A stretch of 64,000 bases of DNA from Liolophura sinensis. Its lineage: Eukaryota; Mollusca; Polyplacophora; Chitonida; Chitonidae. Each line of letters opens with the position of its first letter. Position 1 is the first letter of the stretch. The stretch is taken from the NCBI RefSeq assembly GCF_032854445.1, contig NC_088305.1:24771400-24835399 (forward strand), read 5' to 3'. This document shows positions 45,853 to 57,645 of the stretch, piece after piece. Under the pieces are notes generated by a model. The model did no database searches. It was not told where the DNA came from and was given only the letters and a program-made list of their open reading frames with translations. A program made the translations under genes and the position numbers.

Positions 45853-46237
45853 CACACCACTTCCATTCCTCGATCAGTTGGGTGCTTGATCAGTGAGATT
45901 CTCATCCCGTGAAATTACCTGGAAGCACGTGCTGTCGACGGCTTCTGTGATAAACATGTTAGACGAGCGCAGACATTTACTGATCAATCCTTTGTTCTCG
46001 ATAGTAATACTCACACACTCACACACACGGATGCCCAGGGGTGTGATGATGTTCAATACCACATCCTATGATATGGACAACATAAGTTTCTAAAAGACCT
46101 CTTCCTGTTGTAAATTATAAGTCTTCCGCCATCTGGCAGCACATTCTCTGCTCTTAACGTGCCGGGAATTAGTGTTTGCATTGTATCGCCGTTGTGGCTG
46201 TTGCAACGATGACAGTGTTTCAAATTCTCGGTTTCTT

Positions 46238-46298
46238 CCATATTTTACTATGATGCCATTTAGAACAACGTTCTAAATGGCATCATAGTAAAATATGG
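46238..46298. repeat. perfect inverted repeat (29-nt arms, 3-nt loop)
   Basis: The left arm 46238-46266 (CCATATTTTACTATGATGCC...) is the exact reverse complement of 46270-46298, with AAC between. No known gene overlaps it. Confidence 0.97.
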
Positions 46299-46347
46299 AC
46301 GATCAAACCATGGATACAGAGTTACCAAATCTCGTTCGTATAAGGAA

Positions 46348-46880
46348 ATAAAACAAATACATAATGGTGGAAACAATATGGCTGCCGGTATCGAAAGAGG
46401 TCCTTTATATGGCCACAATGCGGCTGAAACATTGCCGATGTGGTGTTAAGCCTTAATCATTGTCATATTGTTCAAGGGGCACCAATAAGAACTATTTTCT
46501 TTAAGAACTTCCCAAGTTCATAAATATTCAAACAAATGTTTCTCAGTTGTCCGGATCATTCATCGTATATATAAATTTCTTTTCGTAAGACACCTATGTT
46601 ACAGAAAATGGGGTCCAGAAAGAGTTGCTAAACATTTTTATAGGTCACTTGATACATTTTTCGGACCTTTTTACCATTACCGATGAACGAGTTTCAAAGC
46701 GTGCAAGAATTTTTTTATGACGGAATCTTGAAGTCTGCAAGTAAGTTTTATCTTTAAAATTCTTTCCAACATTTATTACCTCGAGTATCACAGATCACAT
46801 ACAGTCGATCCAGATATCTTCAAAGTAAAAGAGCGGACTTGTATAATGGCGGAAACAAAATGGCTGCCGGTATTGAAAGA
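46348..46880 (+). repeat. locally duplicated segments
   Basis: GGAAACAATATGGCTGCCGG (46364 region) recurs as GGAAACAAAATGGCTGCCGG near 46850. The stretch 46697-46860 (GCGTGCAAGAATTTTTTT..GTAAGTTTTATC..CATTTATTACCTC) recurs at about 51658-51785. Confidence 0.75.
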
Positions 46881-47169
46881 GGTTATTTTTGTAATGGCTC
46901 TGCATCTGAAAATGTTCAGACAGAGATAATCTGGAAGTTTCATGCTTTTATGATAAAATGCACACCTGCCTTCATATTTTACACGCATCGCCTTGACTAC
47001 GACACAGCACATCAAATGAAAACCAATAGGCCATCCAAACTGCATATCACAATCTCGTAAGTTACGATAACAAATACATGTAGCTAATACGGTTATGAAC
47101 AACTGGGCTCTGTCTATTCAAACGTTTCACAAATAAGTAAAATAAAAACGTCATATTTCTTACTTCCAG

Positions 47170-47265
47170 GTCAGCGGTGCCCTCTGCACAAATGTAGACC
47201 CTGCACCACCGGACATGTGTACGATACGAACGGCTGTAAGACGTGCCAGTGCCAGGATCCCTCCT
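47170..47265 (+). CDS. inhibitor gene exon 6: antistasin-like domain
   Basis: 96 nt between ATTTCTTACTTCCAG and a GTGAGG donor, phase 1 at both ends. It encodes CPLHKCRPCTTGHVYDTNGC then KTCQCQDPS and a final split cysteine. The C-x4-C-x2-C-x2-G-x3-D-x-N-G-C-x2-C-x-C pattern is that of antistasin-type serine-protease inhibitor domains. Its presence beside pacifastin domains supports a multi-inhibitor role. Confidence 0.8.
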
Positions 47266-47630
47266 GTGAGGCGAGTGGCTGGACAAGGGGATGTGTCTCG
47301 GTGGTGGGACAAGGAGATGTGTCATGGTGGTGGGACTCCGGGGTAAGGCACGGTGTGGGACACGGGGGTTTGGCACAGGTTTTTGTCACGAGGATATGAC
47401 ACAGAGATTGGGCAAGGAAATGGGGCACGGGGATTTAACACTGTGAGTGAGTGAGTGCTTGTGTTTAACGTCGTACTCAACAATTTCTCAGTCATATGAA
47501 AGGGTGTATGTAATGTGCCTCCTTGTTTCATTTATATAGTCTTTATTTTGTAATCTTTGGTACCATGATAAACCATGACTTATACTGTGACCCATTTGGT
47601 GAATACAACAACTTGACAGATAGATAAATG

Positions 47631-47712
<82 letters not shown>

Positions 47713-47722
47713 CATTTATCTG

Positions 47723-47775
<53 letters not shown>
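47631..47775. repeat. (TA)n with inverted GCATTTATCTGTC flank
   Basis: Two TA runs (47631-47711 and 47725-47775) are separated by AGCATTTATCTGTC. This is the complement, with a 4-bp gap, of the GACAGATAGATAAATGCT that precedes the first run. Confidence 0.9.
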
Positions 47776-47780
<5 letters not shown>

Positions 47781-48179
47781 TAATCAGACTAGCGAATTAC
47801 ATGTGGAGGAGAAAGTGCTTTTGGTGAAAACGTGCACGATGGACGATATCATATAGACATGTGGTTGAATAAATAGGAACATCGACAGATATCTAAGAAC
47901 AATATTTTGGAAAATTTCCTGAAATTATACAGCTAAATATGCAAATAGGATTACAGATGATTTTGTCTCTCGGAGTAAAGCCTGAGACTGATGGTATAAA
48001 TACATACTGCTTAATTAAATCTCCGACTCTCATTAATAAAGCAACCCACATGTATAATTATTTCATTAAATTTTGCCGGAAATGTCATATACCCAAAAAG
48101 TAACGTAACAGGCGTAATAACACCAGTATAACCCGACGCCGTAACACCATCCATCAGTTTTACAGATCATACAGATGAC

Positions 48180-49274
48180 ATTTTAACATGACATTTTAAT
48201 GTTCAGTATTTTCATACTTGTGGCCACAAGCACAATTTTGGAGGATCAGAAAGGAAGTTGTCAAATGGATCGCCATTGAGATTACTGCAGCCATTTCGAA
48301 GTCGGCGTCTTAAAATGTTTGTCAATCTAGATTCTGGGTAGTACCATGGAGGTGGTCTTGTCGACTGAAACAATAAATTGAGCTTAGATTTAAAATGGGC
48401 TGGATCACTGAGTTGTTTCACATGAGGTGGGGCGGGGGGAGAGCATTCCAATCTGGAACAGTGCGAGAGAAGGATGAATTTCTGAACTGTTGTGTCCGGC
48501 AGAATATAAGGGTAATTGCTCCAACAGAGCGCAACGGATAGGGATTTCTATTAGAAGAAAAGTCTGGGATAAGACTATTTAGAACATGAGTTGGTGTTTG
48601 AAAAACTATTTTATGGAAAAGTGTAAGTCTGTGGATTTGACGCCTTTTTGCTAAAGGCGAGAACCCAGATTCCTCATACAACAGTGCCGCTGTACTACTT
48701 CTTGTGAGACCAGTTATAGTTCTCAAGTCGTCTTTTTGAAGCATTTCAATTCGATTTATTTGTTGTTCCGTGAGGTTATCCCAGACTACATCAGCATACT
48801 CAAGGGAAGGTCTAACAAAGGTTTCTACATAATTTCTAAACTTTTCCTGTCCAGTATATATTCAAGACTTTTAAAGATTCCTTTCTTTTTACATGAACCA
48901 GAAATCATATTGTCGATATGCTCGTTCCAAGTGCCATTTTCTGATAGAGTCATACCCAGATGTTGGGATGTTTTAATTGTGACTGAGTTGAAGGTAGGGG
49001 TTAGAATGGATGGTGTTTTGCGTCGGAACGCAATTAAAGCATTTGTTTTGTCAGAATTAAATTTAACGAGCCATTTTTTGGACCACTCCTCAATATTCTG
49101 TAAATCTTTCTGAAGGCTATGAACAACAAGGGGATGGTAGAGGGACCCAAGAACCGAACCCTGGGGTACCCCTGCTTGTAGAGTGCTTATTTCTGAGTGC
49201 TGGCCATGTGCCGGACGGAATTCCACTGCTCTTTTATCTAGTGCTGCTCCACTGAGACGACTTACCGATGTCAA
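48180..49274 (-). mobile_element. 5'-truncated LINE fragment with RT remnant
   Basis: Minus-strand pieces in order: LQAGVPQGSVLGSL, a jump (the FADD block is deleted) to LQNIEEWSKKWLVKFNSDKT, LGMTLSENGTWNEHID, a frameshift near 48845, then ETFVRPSLEYADVVWDNL, GFSPLAKRRQIHRL, WNALP, a frameshift near 48420, and CSNLNGDPFDNF. This is a Jockey-superfamily ORF2 C-terminus. It differs from the LINE at 4.5-10.4 kb, so two LINE families are present. Dead. Confidence 0.9.
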
Positions 49275-49399
49275 GTAAGCTGCATGCCCGAGCCATTATA
49301 CTGATACGGGTCAAGCAGTCATTGCACTATTCCCTTCACGCTGAACGCCAAGCGACGAAGTTGCAACGTCCTCTTTTAAAGTCTTAAGTGTGACTTGAC

Positions 49400-49458
49400 T
49401 GAACCTGGATCTACAGCTCCCGAAGAGGATGCTCTGCCAACTGTGCTATCCGGGTCGC
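49400..49458 (-). repeat. tRNA-like sequence, SINE head of another family
   Basis: On the minus strand: ATAGCACAGTTGGCAGAGCA (A-box-like), then CTCTTCGGGAGCTGTAGATC and CCAGGTTCAGTC (B-box-like). It lacks a credible full cloverleaf, so it is better read as a tRNA-derived repeat than a tRNA gene. Confidence 0.45.
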
Positions 49459-50213
49459 TTTTAACACTACGATGTAAGACGGCTATGTATTGTGGGGCAA
49501 GGAGATGTGGCACAGCGGTGGGGGACGAGAGTGTGATGTGGCTGTTTGTCATGTGTCACAAGGGTGGGGCGGATTTTGTGTGGCACGGGAGTGGGACACA
49601 GGGTCACAGAGATCTAGCACGGGAATGTAACATGGGGATGTGTAAAGGGGAGGGGTAACGGGAGGGTTTCAAATATTGTATTTAAAAATGTAGAAATGAT
49701 CATTAATTAGATTGCGTATATTGTTATATCTGCACAGGGAGTGACGTGTGGCAAGGGCTTTTTCTGTTCAAACTCATATTGTGAGTGCTTTTACCTGCAC
49801 ATGAATAATCTCTATTGTCGTGCATATTTAGCAGAAAGTATTTGTGAAACTAAAGGCTTACAGAATAAATGTCCTGTAAACGCGTTCGAAAATACTATTC
49901 ACCACTGCATGATTTCAACAGAAGTTTCCAAAAATACATCGCTGAATTAAATTTCTGATATAGTGCTTTAATTTAAATCCTTTTCCTCGCAGCATTTGTA
50001 CATCAAATTTCATTTGTATTAAATATTTTTTGAACAACGGTAAATTAAACAATTACCGTCAAATTGCAGGCTCTCAGTAGTATATCGTTGACAACATGGG
50101 CATACTGTGTATGAAAAAACAACATTATTTTTTATACTGACACTCATTGTTTTTTACTGACCTTATAATTCCCAAACGTTTCTAACATGACATGAATAAC
50201 TGCTGCATTTCAG

Positions 50214-50292
50214 GTTGTCCAGATAGGGTTAAAATGATACAGTGTGCTGATCCGTGTGCATATAGACAGTGCGGTATCTTCAAAGTATGCAG
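50214..50292 (+). CDS. inhibitor gene exon 7: C-terminal Cys-rich module, first half
   Basis: Acceptor TGCTGCATTTCAG, donor GTAAGT, 79 nt, phase 1 in and 2 out, like exon 3. It encodes CPDRVKMIQCADPC then AYRQCGIFKVC, the same C-x8-C-x3/4-C-x4-C pattern as exon 3. The module therefore brackets the inhibitor array on both sides. Confidence 0.8.
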
Positions 50293-50374
50293 GTAAGTTT
50301 TCAATGCAGTATCTGTAAAGAGTGCTCGTAATGTTATTTTGTATACTTTTAAGTATGCAAATTTGGCAGAGTGT

Positions 50375-50765
50375 GAATTATCTTCAGAATATGCGAAACT
50401 TGATTTTACAGTGGCAAAGTTTGTGCAGTATGTTCAAATTGTGGGAAACTTGATTTTACAGTGGCAAAGTGTGTGCAGTATGTTCAAATTGTGGGAAACT
50501 TGATGTTACTGTGGCAAAGTGTGTGTACTATGTTCAAATTGTGGGAAACTTGATTTTACTGTGGCAAAGTGTGTAGTATGTTGAAAATGTGAGAAGCTTG
50601 ATTTTACTGTGGCAAAGTGTGTGTACTATGTTCAGATTGTGGGAAACTTGATTTTACTGTGGCAAACTGTGTGCAGTATGTCCAAAATGTGGGAAACTTG
50701 ATTTTACTGTGGCAAAGTGTGTGCAGTATGTCCAAAATGTGGGAAACTTTTACTGCAGTAAAATG
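50375..50765 (+). repeat. 50-bp tandem repeat, about 8 copies
   Basis: GTGGGAAACTTGATTTTACT repeats with spacing about 50 (50441, 50491, 50541, 50590 and on). It sits just inside the intron after exon 7. Confidence 0.95.
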
Positions 50766-50849
50766 TTTAGGTATATCTCTAAATTGCGGAATTAAGCTCC
50801 ATAGCGCGGTGCAGTGAAAAATAATTTGTTTACGGCGGCATCTTCAACG

Positions 50850-50990
50850 CGTGAAAGCCTGCGGATGGTCGTGGGTTTCCCCCGGGCTCTGCCCGGTTTC
50901 CTCTCCCCATAATGCTGGCCGCCGTCGTATAAGTGAAATATTATTGAGTACGACGTAAAACACCAATGAAATAAATAAATAAAAAAAAAA
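50850..50990 (+). mobile_element. 5'-truncated SINE
   Basis: Begins at GCCTGCGGATGGTCGTGGGT, then the full core and tail, ending AATAAATAAATAAAAAAAAA. Confidence 0.85.
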
Positions 50991-51269
50991 TCAGCGTGTG
51001 GGAAGTTTGAAAGTAAGTTTTTTTATACGGTTTTTTCAAGTTCGGAGAAGGTTATATTTAGATTTCCTGTGTCGATGCAAGCTTTGCACTGTGATATTTC
51101 CTGCTTTCCTGCTGCATCTCTTAAGCACTAAAACTGGTTTGAAGCAGTTATTTTATAAGTCTGCAATGGTGAGGGGATGTTATTTTATAAGGATAGATCG
51201 CGCTCCGCTCAATCGTATCACATGCAGACTATAAAATAACTGCTTTTGCCGTTAAAGGTGAAAACAGTC

Positions 51270-51530
51270 CTACTGTACGATGTGATCTGTAAAAACAATT
51301 AGGCAACCTTTGTTGGCATTACTTTACCCGGTAACCTGTCCTACCGTGTTCTTTCGCCACGATTTGACCTGTGAAAACAATTAGGCAACCTTTGTTGGCA
51401 TTACTTTACCCGGTAACCTGTCCTACCGTATTCCTTCGCCACGATGTGACCTGTGAAAACAATTAGGCAACCTTTGTTGGCATTACTTTACCCGGTAACC
51501 TGTCCTACCGTGTTCCTTTACCACGATATG
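51270..51530 (+). repeat. 82-bp tandem repeat, 3 copies
   Basis: CAATTAGGCAACCTTTGTTG begins at 51296, 51378 and 51460, an exact 82-bp period. Copies are nearly identical. Confidence 0.95.
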
Positions 51531-51944
51531 GTTGAAATATTGTCGATGTGATGTTAAGCCATACACTTCCACTGTCACCGTGAACCAGAGGCACAAATGA
51601 CACCTCTTTTCTTTAAGAACTTCCCAAGACCCCTATAGTTGCAGCGTTATTGTTAAAGCGTGCAAGAATTTTTTGGTAAGTTTTACCTTTCAAATCCTTT
51701 CCTACATTTATTACCTCAATTGTCACAGATCCCATATAATCGATCCAGATATGTCCAAAGTAGATGAGGGGACTTGATAAAGGGAGATAAACCATACAGA
51801 TAAAGTGAGCACCAGTAGAATACCACTTAAAACAGTGTGTCAAAATATCTGTACTTATTTTTTTCTTTTAGATTTTCTTTTTCACAGGATCAAATATTTT
51901 AATATTTTAAATGTACTTTGGACTTTATCGAACACAATGACATT

Positions 51945-52105
51945 CTTGAGTACGGTGTAAAACACCAATCGAATAAATAAATAATGAAATAGAGAAAGAA
52001 ATAAATAATTTTATTTATTTATTTGATTGGTGTTTTACGCTGTACTCAAGAATATTTCACTTAAATGACGGTGGCCAAATAAATAAATAAATAAACAAAC
52101 AAATA
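51945..52105. mobile_element. head-to-tail pair of SINE tail fragments in opposite orientation
   Basis: A plus-strand tail (CTTGAGTACGGTGTAAAACA..(AAAT)n) at 51945-51985 is followed by a minus-strand copy (ATTGGTGTTTTACGCTGTAC.. ACGGTGGCCA) at 52011-52078, then another AAAT run. Confidence 0.8.
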
Positions 52106-52489
52106 AACACAATGATAAAGTCTGCGGCCACTTTTAAATCAGCACTTGTAACAATGTTATTCTTTCTTGCCTGAGATTGCTTTCCATTCGACTGCGCAAG
52201 TCCACTGTAAATTGGTACAAAGTCAAGTTTGGACTTATTTCATTTGGGCGCCATTGTTACCGAGGGACGTTTAAACAGCGAGAACAATATGGTACAAGAA
52301 GAAATGACAATCAATCAATCAATTATTCATTCAATCAGTCAGTCATTCGGTGAGGCAGTAGTACGTGGGTCAGTTAGTTAAGCCTTTAATCAAGCAAATA
52401 AAAAAGAAAAAAAATCAATAACATATAATCGATTAAAGAAATAATAATATTACAGTATGTAATGACTCATTATTGTTTCTACGTTTCAG

Positions 52490-52541
52490 GCCATACTGTG
52501 GCTGGTTTGAGGACTGTGTGTGGCGGTTCCTGGCCAAGTAA
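52490..52541 (+). CDS. inhibitor gene exon 8: C-terminal module end and stop
   Basis: Acceptor TTTCTACGTTTCAG, phase 2, completing AG|G. It encodes PYCGWFEDCVWRFLAK and TAA at 52539-52541. PYCGWFEDC is the counterpart of ADQCGGCFIKC in exon 4. The stop lies inside the first unit of the 53-bp minisatellite that follows. Confidence 0.8.
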
Positions 52542-53421
52542 ACATGTTGGCGGGAATCAGGAAAACAGATGGTTCCTGGTTAAGTAAACTCCTAGAGTGT
52601 TGACGGGAATCAGGGACACATATGGTTCCTAGTCATGTAAACTCCTAAAATGTTGGCGTTAATCAGGGATACATATGTTTTCTGGTCAAGTAAACTCCTA
52701 AAATGTTGGCGGGAATCAGGGATACAGATGGTTCCTGGTCAAGTAAACTCCTAAAATGTTGGCGGGAATCAGGGATACAGATGGTCCCTGGTCAAGTAAA
52801 CTCCTAAAATGTTGGCGGGAATCAGGGACACATATGGTTCCTAGTCATGTAAACTCCTAAAATGTTGGCGGGAATCAGGCATACAGATGTTTCCTGGTCA
52901 AGTAAACTCCTAAAATGTTGGCGGGAATCAGGGACACATATGGTTCCTAGTCATGTAAACTCCTAAAATGTTGGCGTTAATCAGGGATGCATATGTTTTC
53001 TGGTCAAGTAAACTCCTAAAATGTTGGCGGGAATCAGGGACACATATGGTTCCTGGTCAAGTAAACTCCTAAAATGTTGGCGGGAATCAGGGATACATAT
53101 GTTTTCTGGTCAAGTAAACTCCTAAAATGTTGGCGGGAATCAGGGATACAGATGGTTCCTGGTCAAGTAAACTCCTAAAATGTTGGCGGGAATCAGGGAC
53201 ACATATGGTTCCTAGTCATGTAAACTCCTAAAATGTTGGCGGGAATCAGGCATACAGATGTTTCCTGGTCAAGTAAACTCCTAAAATGTTGGCGGGAATC
53301 AGGGACACATATGGTTCCTAGTCATGTAAACCCCTAAAATGTTGGCGGGAATCAGGGATACAAATGGTTCCTGGCCAAGTAAACTCCTATAATGCTGGCG
53401 GGAATAAGGGATACAGATTTA
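52524..53421 (+). repeat. 53-bp minisatellite, 17 units, starting in the last codons
   Basis: The unit GGTTCCTGGTCAAGTAAACT + CCTAAAATGTTGGCGGGAAT + CAGGGATACAGAT repeats from 52524. Each unit repeats the gene's terminal TTCCTGG.CAAGTAA. Two groups of units (from about 52813 and about 53186) share the same order of variants. Confidence 0.97.
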
Positions 53422-53506
53422 CCTTGTTATAAAGGTGTCAACGCAATAACCATTCAAGGACATATCTCAAAAAACTTTTCTTTATTTTTCATGATATTTC
53501 TGTTGC

Positions 53507-53512
53507 AATAAA
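53507..53512 (+). terminator. poly(A) signal AATAAA for the inhibitor gene
   Basis: First canonical hexamer after the stop codon, just past the minisatellite. It would place the array in the 3' UTR (about 0.98 kb). Confidence 0.5.
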
Positions 53513-54119
53513 AATATTTTAATGTAATATGTTATCTTTCCTAGGGTAATACAGTACTTGCAAGCAAACCTTGTCTCTGTAATCGTGATAAGAATATATT
53601 GTAATGTTTATGTATTTAAATTAAAAAATAATCTTTCACAATGCCCAATTGCATCCCTGTGATAGAATTCTTTTCTTTAATTTAGTTTAATGTTTCAACG
53701 AAAGCATGGTAATGTTTAAAGATTAACGTAGGTACAAATTAAGCTACCATAATCCAGTGTCTTTGAACAAGATACAACAGTCTGTTCCTGGACGCAGTAT
53801 CCTACAGTCGAAATTGTTGCAGAGGAAATATGGTAGATGATTACCATACGATCTGGAACTCATTCATGGACTACGAATTTGAACTTTGATATGGAAGATC
53901 ATGCCTGAAATATCCACTGTCTGCCCCGCATCATTGAAAACTGATGACCGCTTCTCTCTTCTGTGTTACCGGCTTTATTTCTTATTTGTATAACTTCTTA
54001 CATACCTTTGTCTTTGGGAGCTAGTGTCGGACGTGACGCTTATATTTACATTAGTTAAAACTTCTGCTGATGCATATAGGATCTGGCAGTCTATCTGATG
54101 CAAAGTATATTGTCGAGGA

Positions 54120-54470
54120 ACCGAGTCTCATAGACAAGAGGTCAATAGGAAATCGGATCTTATTCACAATGTAGCACTAAGTATTCGAGTTTCAGGCACA
54201 AGAGGTCAACAGGCACTCGAGTCTCATGTTCCATATATGGCTACGTATTCAACTCCCATGCACAAAACTACGGATATAATATGGGCACTCGGATTCATGC
54301 ACAATGTATCTCTGAGGATTCGAGTTTCCGACACAAGAGATCAACAGTCACTCGAGTCTCATGAACAAAATATATCGCTACGTATTCGAGTTTCTCGCAC
54401 AAATGTGCATGTATAGTGTTGATTGTCATGCTCCATATGTCGCTAGAGATTCAAGGGTACAGGTATAGTA
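54120..54470 (+). repeat. degenerate repeat of about 66 bp
   Basis: ATTCGAGTTTC / CACAAGAGGTCAACAG / ACTCGAGTCTCATG motifs recur at roughly 66-bp spacing (near 54183, 54249, 54313, 54378). Confidence 0.7.
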
Positions 54471-54534
54471 TAGACGGTCGATACTCATGCTTGGTATATG
54501 GCTAATGATTTGAATGAATAATAACCTCACCTCA

Positions 54535-55785
54535 TCTAAGACCTGACAAACCTCACCTCAGCATATACCGGACAAACTTCACTTCGCCAGGTACCGGACA
54601 AACCTCATCTCATCAGATACCTAACAAACCTCACCTTCCCAGGTACCGGAAAAACCTCACCTCCCCAGGTACGACAAACCTCACCTCATCTGATACCTGA
54701 CAAACCTCACCTCACCTCAGCAGATACCTGACAAACCTCACCTCAGCAGATACCTGACAAACCTCACCCCAGCAGATACATGACAAACCTCACCCCAGCA
54801 GATACATGACAAACCTCACTTCGCCAGGTACCAAACAAACCTCACCCCAGCAGATACATGACAAACCTCACTTCGCCAGGTACCAAACAAACTTCACCTC
54901 ATCAGATACCTGACAAACCTCACCTCAGCAGATACCTGACAAACCTCACCTCACCTCACCAGATACATGACAAACCTCACTTCGCCAGGTACCAAATAAA
55001 CCTCACCTCAGCAGATACATGACAAACCTCACTTCGCCAGGTACCAAACAAACCTCACCTCAGCAGATACATGACAAACCTCACTTCGCCAGGTACCAAA
55101 CAAACCTCACCTCAGCAGATACATGACAAACCTCATTTCGCCAGGTACCAAACAAACCTCACCCCAGCAGATACATGACAAACCTCACCCCAGCAGATAC
55201 CTAACAAACCTCACCTCAGCAGATACATTACAAACCTCACTTCGCCAGGTACCAAACAAACCTCACCCCAGCAGATACATGACAAACCTCACTTCACCAG
55301 GTACCAAACAAACCTCACCCCAGCAGATACATTACAAACCTCACTTCGCCAGGTACCAAACAAACCTCACCCCAGCAGCTACATGACAAACCTCACTTCG
55401 CCAGGTACCAAACAAACCTCACCTCATCTGATACCTGACAAACCTCACCTCAGCAGATACATGACAAACCTCACCTCAGCAGATACCTGACAAACCTCAC
55501 CTCATCTGATACCTGACAAACCTCACCTCATCTGATACCTGACAAACCTCACCTCCGCAGATACCTGACAAACCTCACCTCAGCAGATACCTGACAAACC
55601 TCACCTCATCTGATACCTGACAAACCTCACCTCAGCAGATACCTGACAAACCTCACCTCAGCAGATACCTGACAAACCTCACCCCAGCAGATACATGACA
55701 AACCTCACTTCGCCAGGTACCAAACAAACCTCACCTCATCTGATACCTGACAAATCTCACCTCAGCAGATACCTGACAAACTCCA
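54535..55785 (+). repeat. 26-bp minisatellite array, about 48 units
   Basis: Two unit types interleave: ACAAACCTCACCTCAGCAGA + TACCTG and ACAAACCTCACTTCGCCAGG + TACCAA, often alternating to give a 52-bp period. The short open frame inside is a shadow. Confidence 0.97.
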
Positions 55786-55799
55786 ACGTGACAAGCATC

Positions 55800-57625
55800 A
55801 CCTTTCCTTACACCGGAGAAACGGTTTCATTTATAGCTTGAGCTAAACCGTAATACAGAGAAAAAAGAAAAAAATAGTATTAAACTAAGTTTGTCTGAAC
55901 ACGGTGATGTGATTTTTTATCACCTTTTTCATAAATTTTATCGTTAAACTTCTGACATTATTTTAGTATTATAATCTAAATATGATGATTAATCTGAGCC
56001 TCTACTGATTAATCAATTACCGTCTTCCTTTTTTTTTGCAACCACGGATAGAACCACAGCCATCATGGTCACAGTCAGAGTCCTTAAGTAGGAAGGTTTG
56101 AAGAAAAGGGACGGTCGAGAGTCGTAAGGGAAACCATTTGATGAGAACCAATTCCCTATGTGTTGTGAAGACTTTGAGCTGCTTGAACAGAAGGATGTGA
56201 CCTTGTGATTTGTATTCTTAACAGGAAGCAGGAGCAGGTATTGGGATTAAGCTACGTCAGAGCCAATCAGCTTCCACCGAGTTGCGGTAAGAATACAAAA
56301 CATCCTGTTTTGTCTGCATGCATTTTTGTGGTACTTTTTTTATCCCTAAAGGCATATTGTCAAATAGAGGACAGTGGTTTACGTCAGCAGAACCCCGTGG
56401 GCCTATACACTGTTTTCCTCGCCCACAAGGATGAAAGAGAGATGAATATTCATAAGTCATTCTCAAATACATGCTGGTAAAATTTTTCACTGTCGGTAAA
56501 GAGGCGAAGCTTTCAAGACGTTACTACTAAGAGCGCAAAGGTAAGACATTTCACGCATTTGAAAACGTGTCTTTTAATTCATAAACAGTTTCGAACGTGA
56601 ATGGAAATACTTGAGTTTTTAAGTTTTATACTGAACAGTTTGCTCAGAAGACATTTTCAGGTGTTCTGTTTCTTTGTTGGATATAATTCTCCCACAGTCA
56701 TACATCCGTGTGTATTTTGACAACAACGTGTTCATTTATAAATACAGTGTTTGTGGTGTCAAGATCATTGTTGAACGTCCATGTTATTGCGAAGAAAATG
56801 CAGTTAGAGTACTTTTTTCCAATTCATAATGTGAACCTCCATAGGCTTGTTTTCGACACGAAGATGCCATGCTGAATAACGAGCAGATTCTGGAATGTTT
56901 TGACGGAGAGAGACACGAGTGCCTTGGACTGCTATTCAATTCCCCCTAAACCAGGTTTTCTGATACTGCCATGTTTGACATTGGTTAAGGTTAACGGCTT
57001 AATGTTGTCTGTGTAGCTGCCGGGAGTTTGTTCGAACCGCATGTTTGCGCAGCCGTTGTAAAATAAATTACTCTCCATGCCCATTGTCGAGCATGTCACT
57101 TATTTTTGAATAGTTTTGACGAGACCAGGTTTATGGAAGAGAACTCTAACTGTATTTTCTTTGCAATAATATGGGCGTGTAATATATCGAGGAGTGGAGA
57201 CTGTGGTGCTACATGTCTTTAATTAAAGGCAATTTTGGCAGCAAGTATGACTGATTTTACAGATACCAAGATTGACCATTGGAGCCTTTGTGGCGTTTAC
57301 TCTGGTGTCTTTTGTCAGCATTCATGAATAAAAATGTTCCAAAATGTTGGTTAGAAATAAAATTGTGTATTCTTTAGATGAAGAAAATGTGTGTGTATGA
57401 CGTATTGTTAGAAACATTTTTAGTTTTTTATGTTTTCTGACATGACTTCCTGCCCCGGTGACCCTCGGGCTTATTCAAGATTTCTGTATAAATTTTAGTA
57501 CTTGTTGCAGTGATGTGAAGCGAACGTAGATACTGGCACATGCGCTGCACAAGGATTGTGCATGGATTGGGAGAGTTATGTAGCTAATTGTTTCGTCAGT
57601 TTATATCAATTGCCTTTACTCCGCT
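55800..57625. other. no gene seen
   Basis: Intergenic spacer between the two paralogues, presumably containing the second gene's promoter. No TATA box at a convincing position was identified. Confidence 0.4.
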
Positions 57626-57645
57626 GCAGCCACACGTGACAAATC

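Noticed and set aside
49400-49458. Possible tRNA gene on the minus strand
   Set aside because: A- and B-box-like parts are present but the stems do not form a full cloverleaf. More like a SINE head.
49738-49950. Cys-rich frame (TCGKGFFCSNSYCEC) after a CAG acceptor, with a GTGAGT donor at 49782
   Set aside because: Entry phase would be 0, whereas the preceding exon (to 47265) leaves in phase 1, so it does not fit the gene model. It could belong to an alternative transcript.
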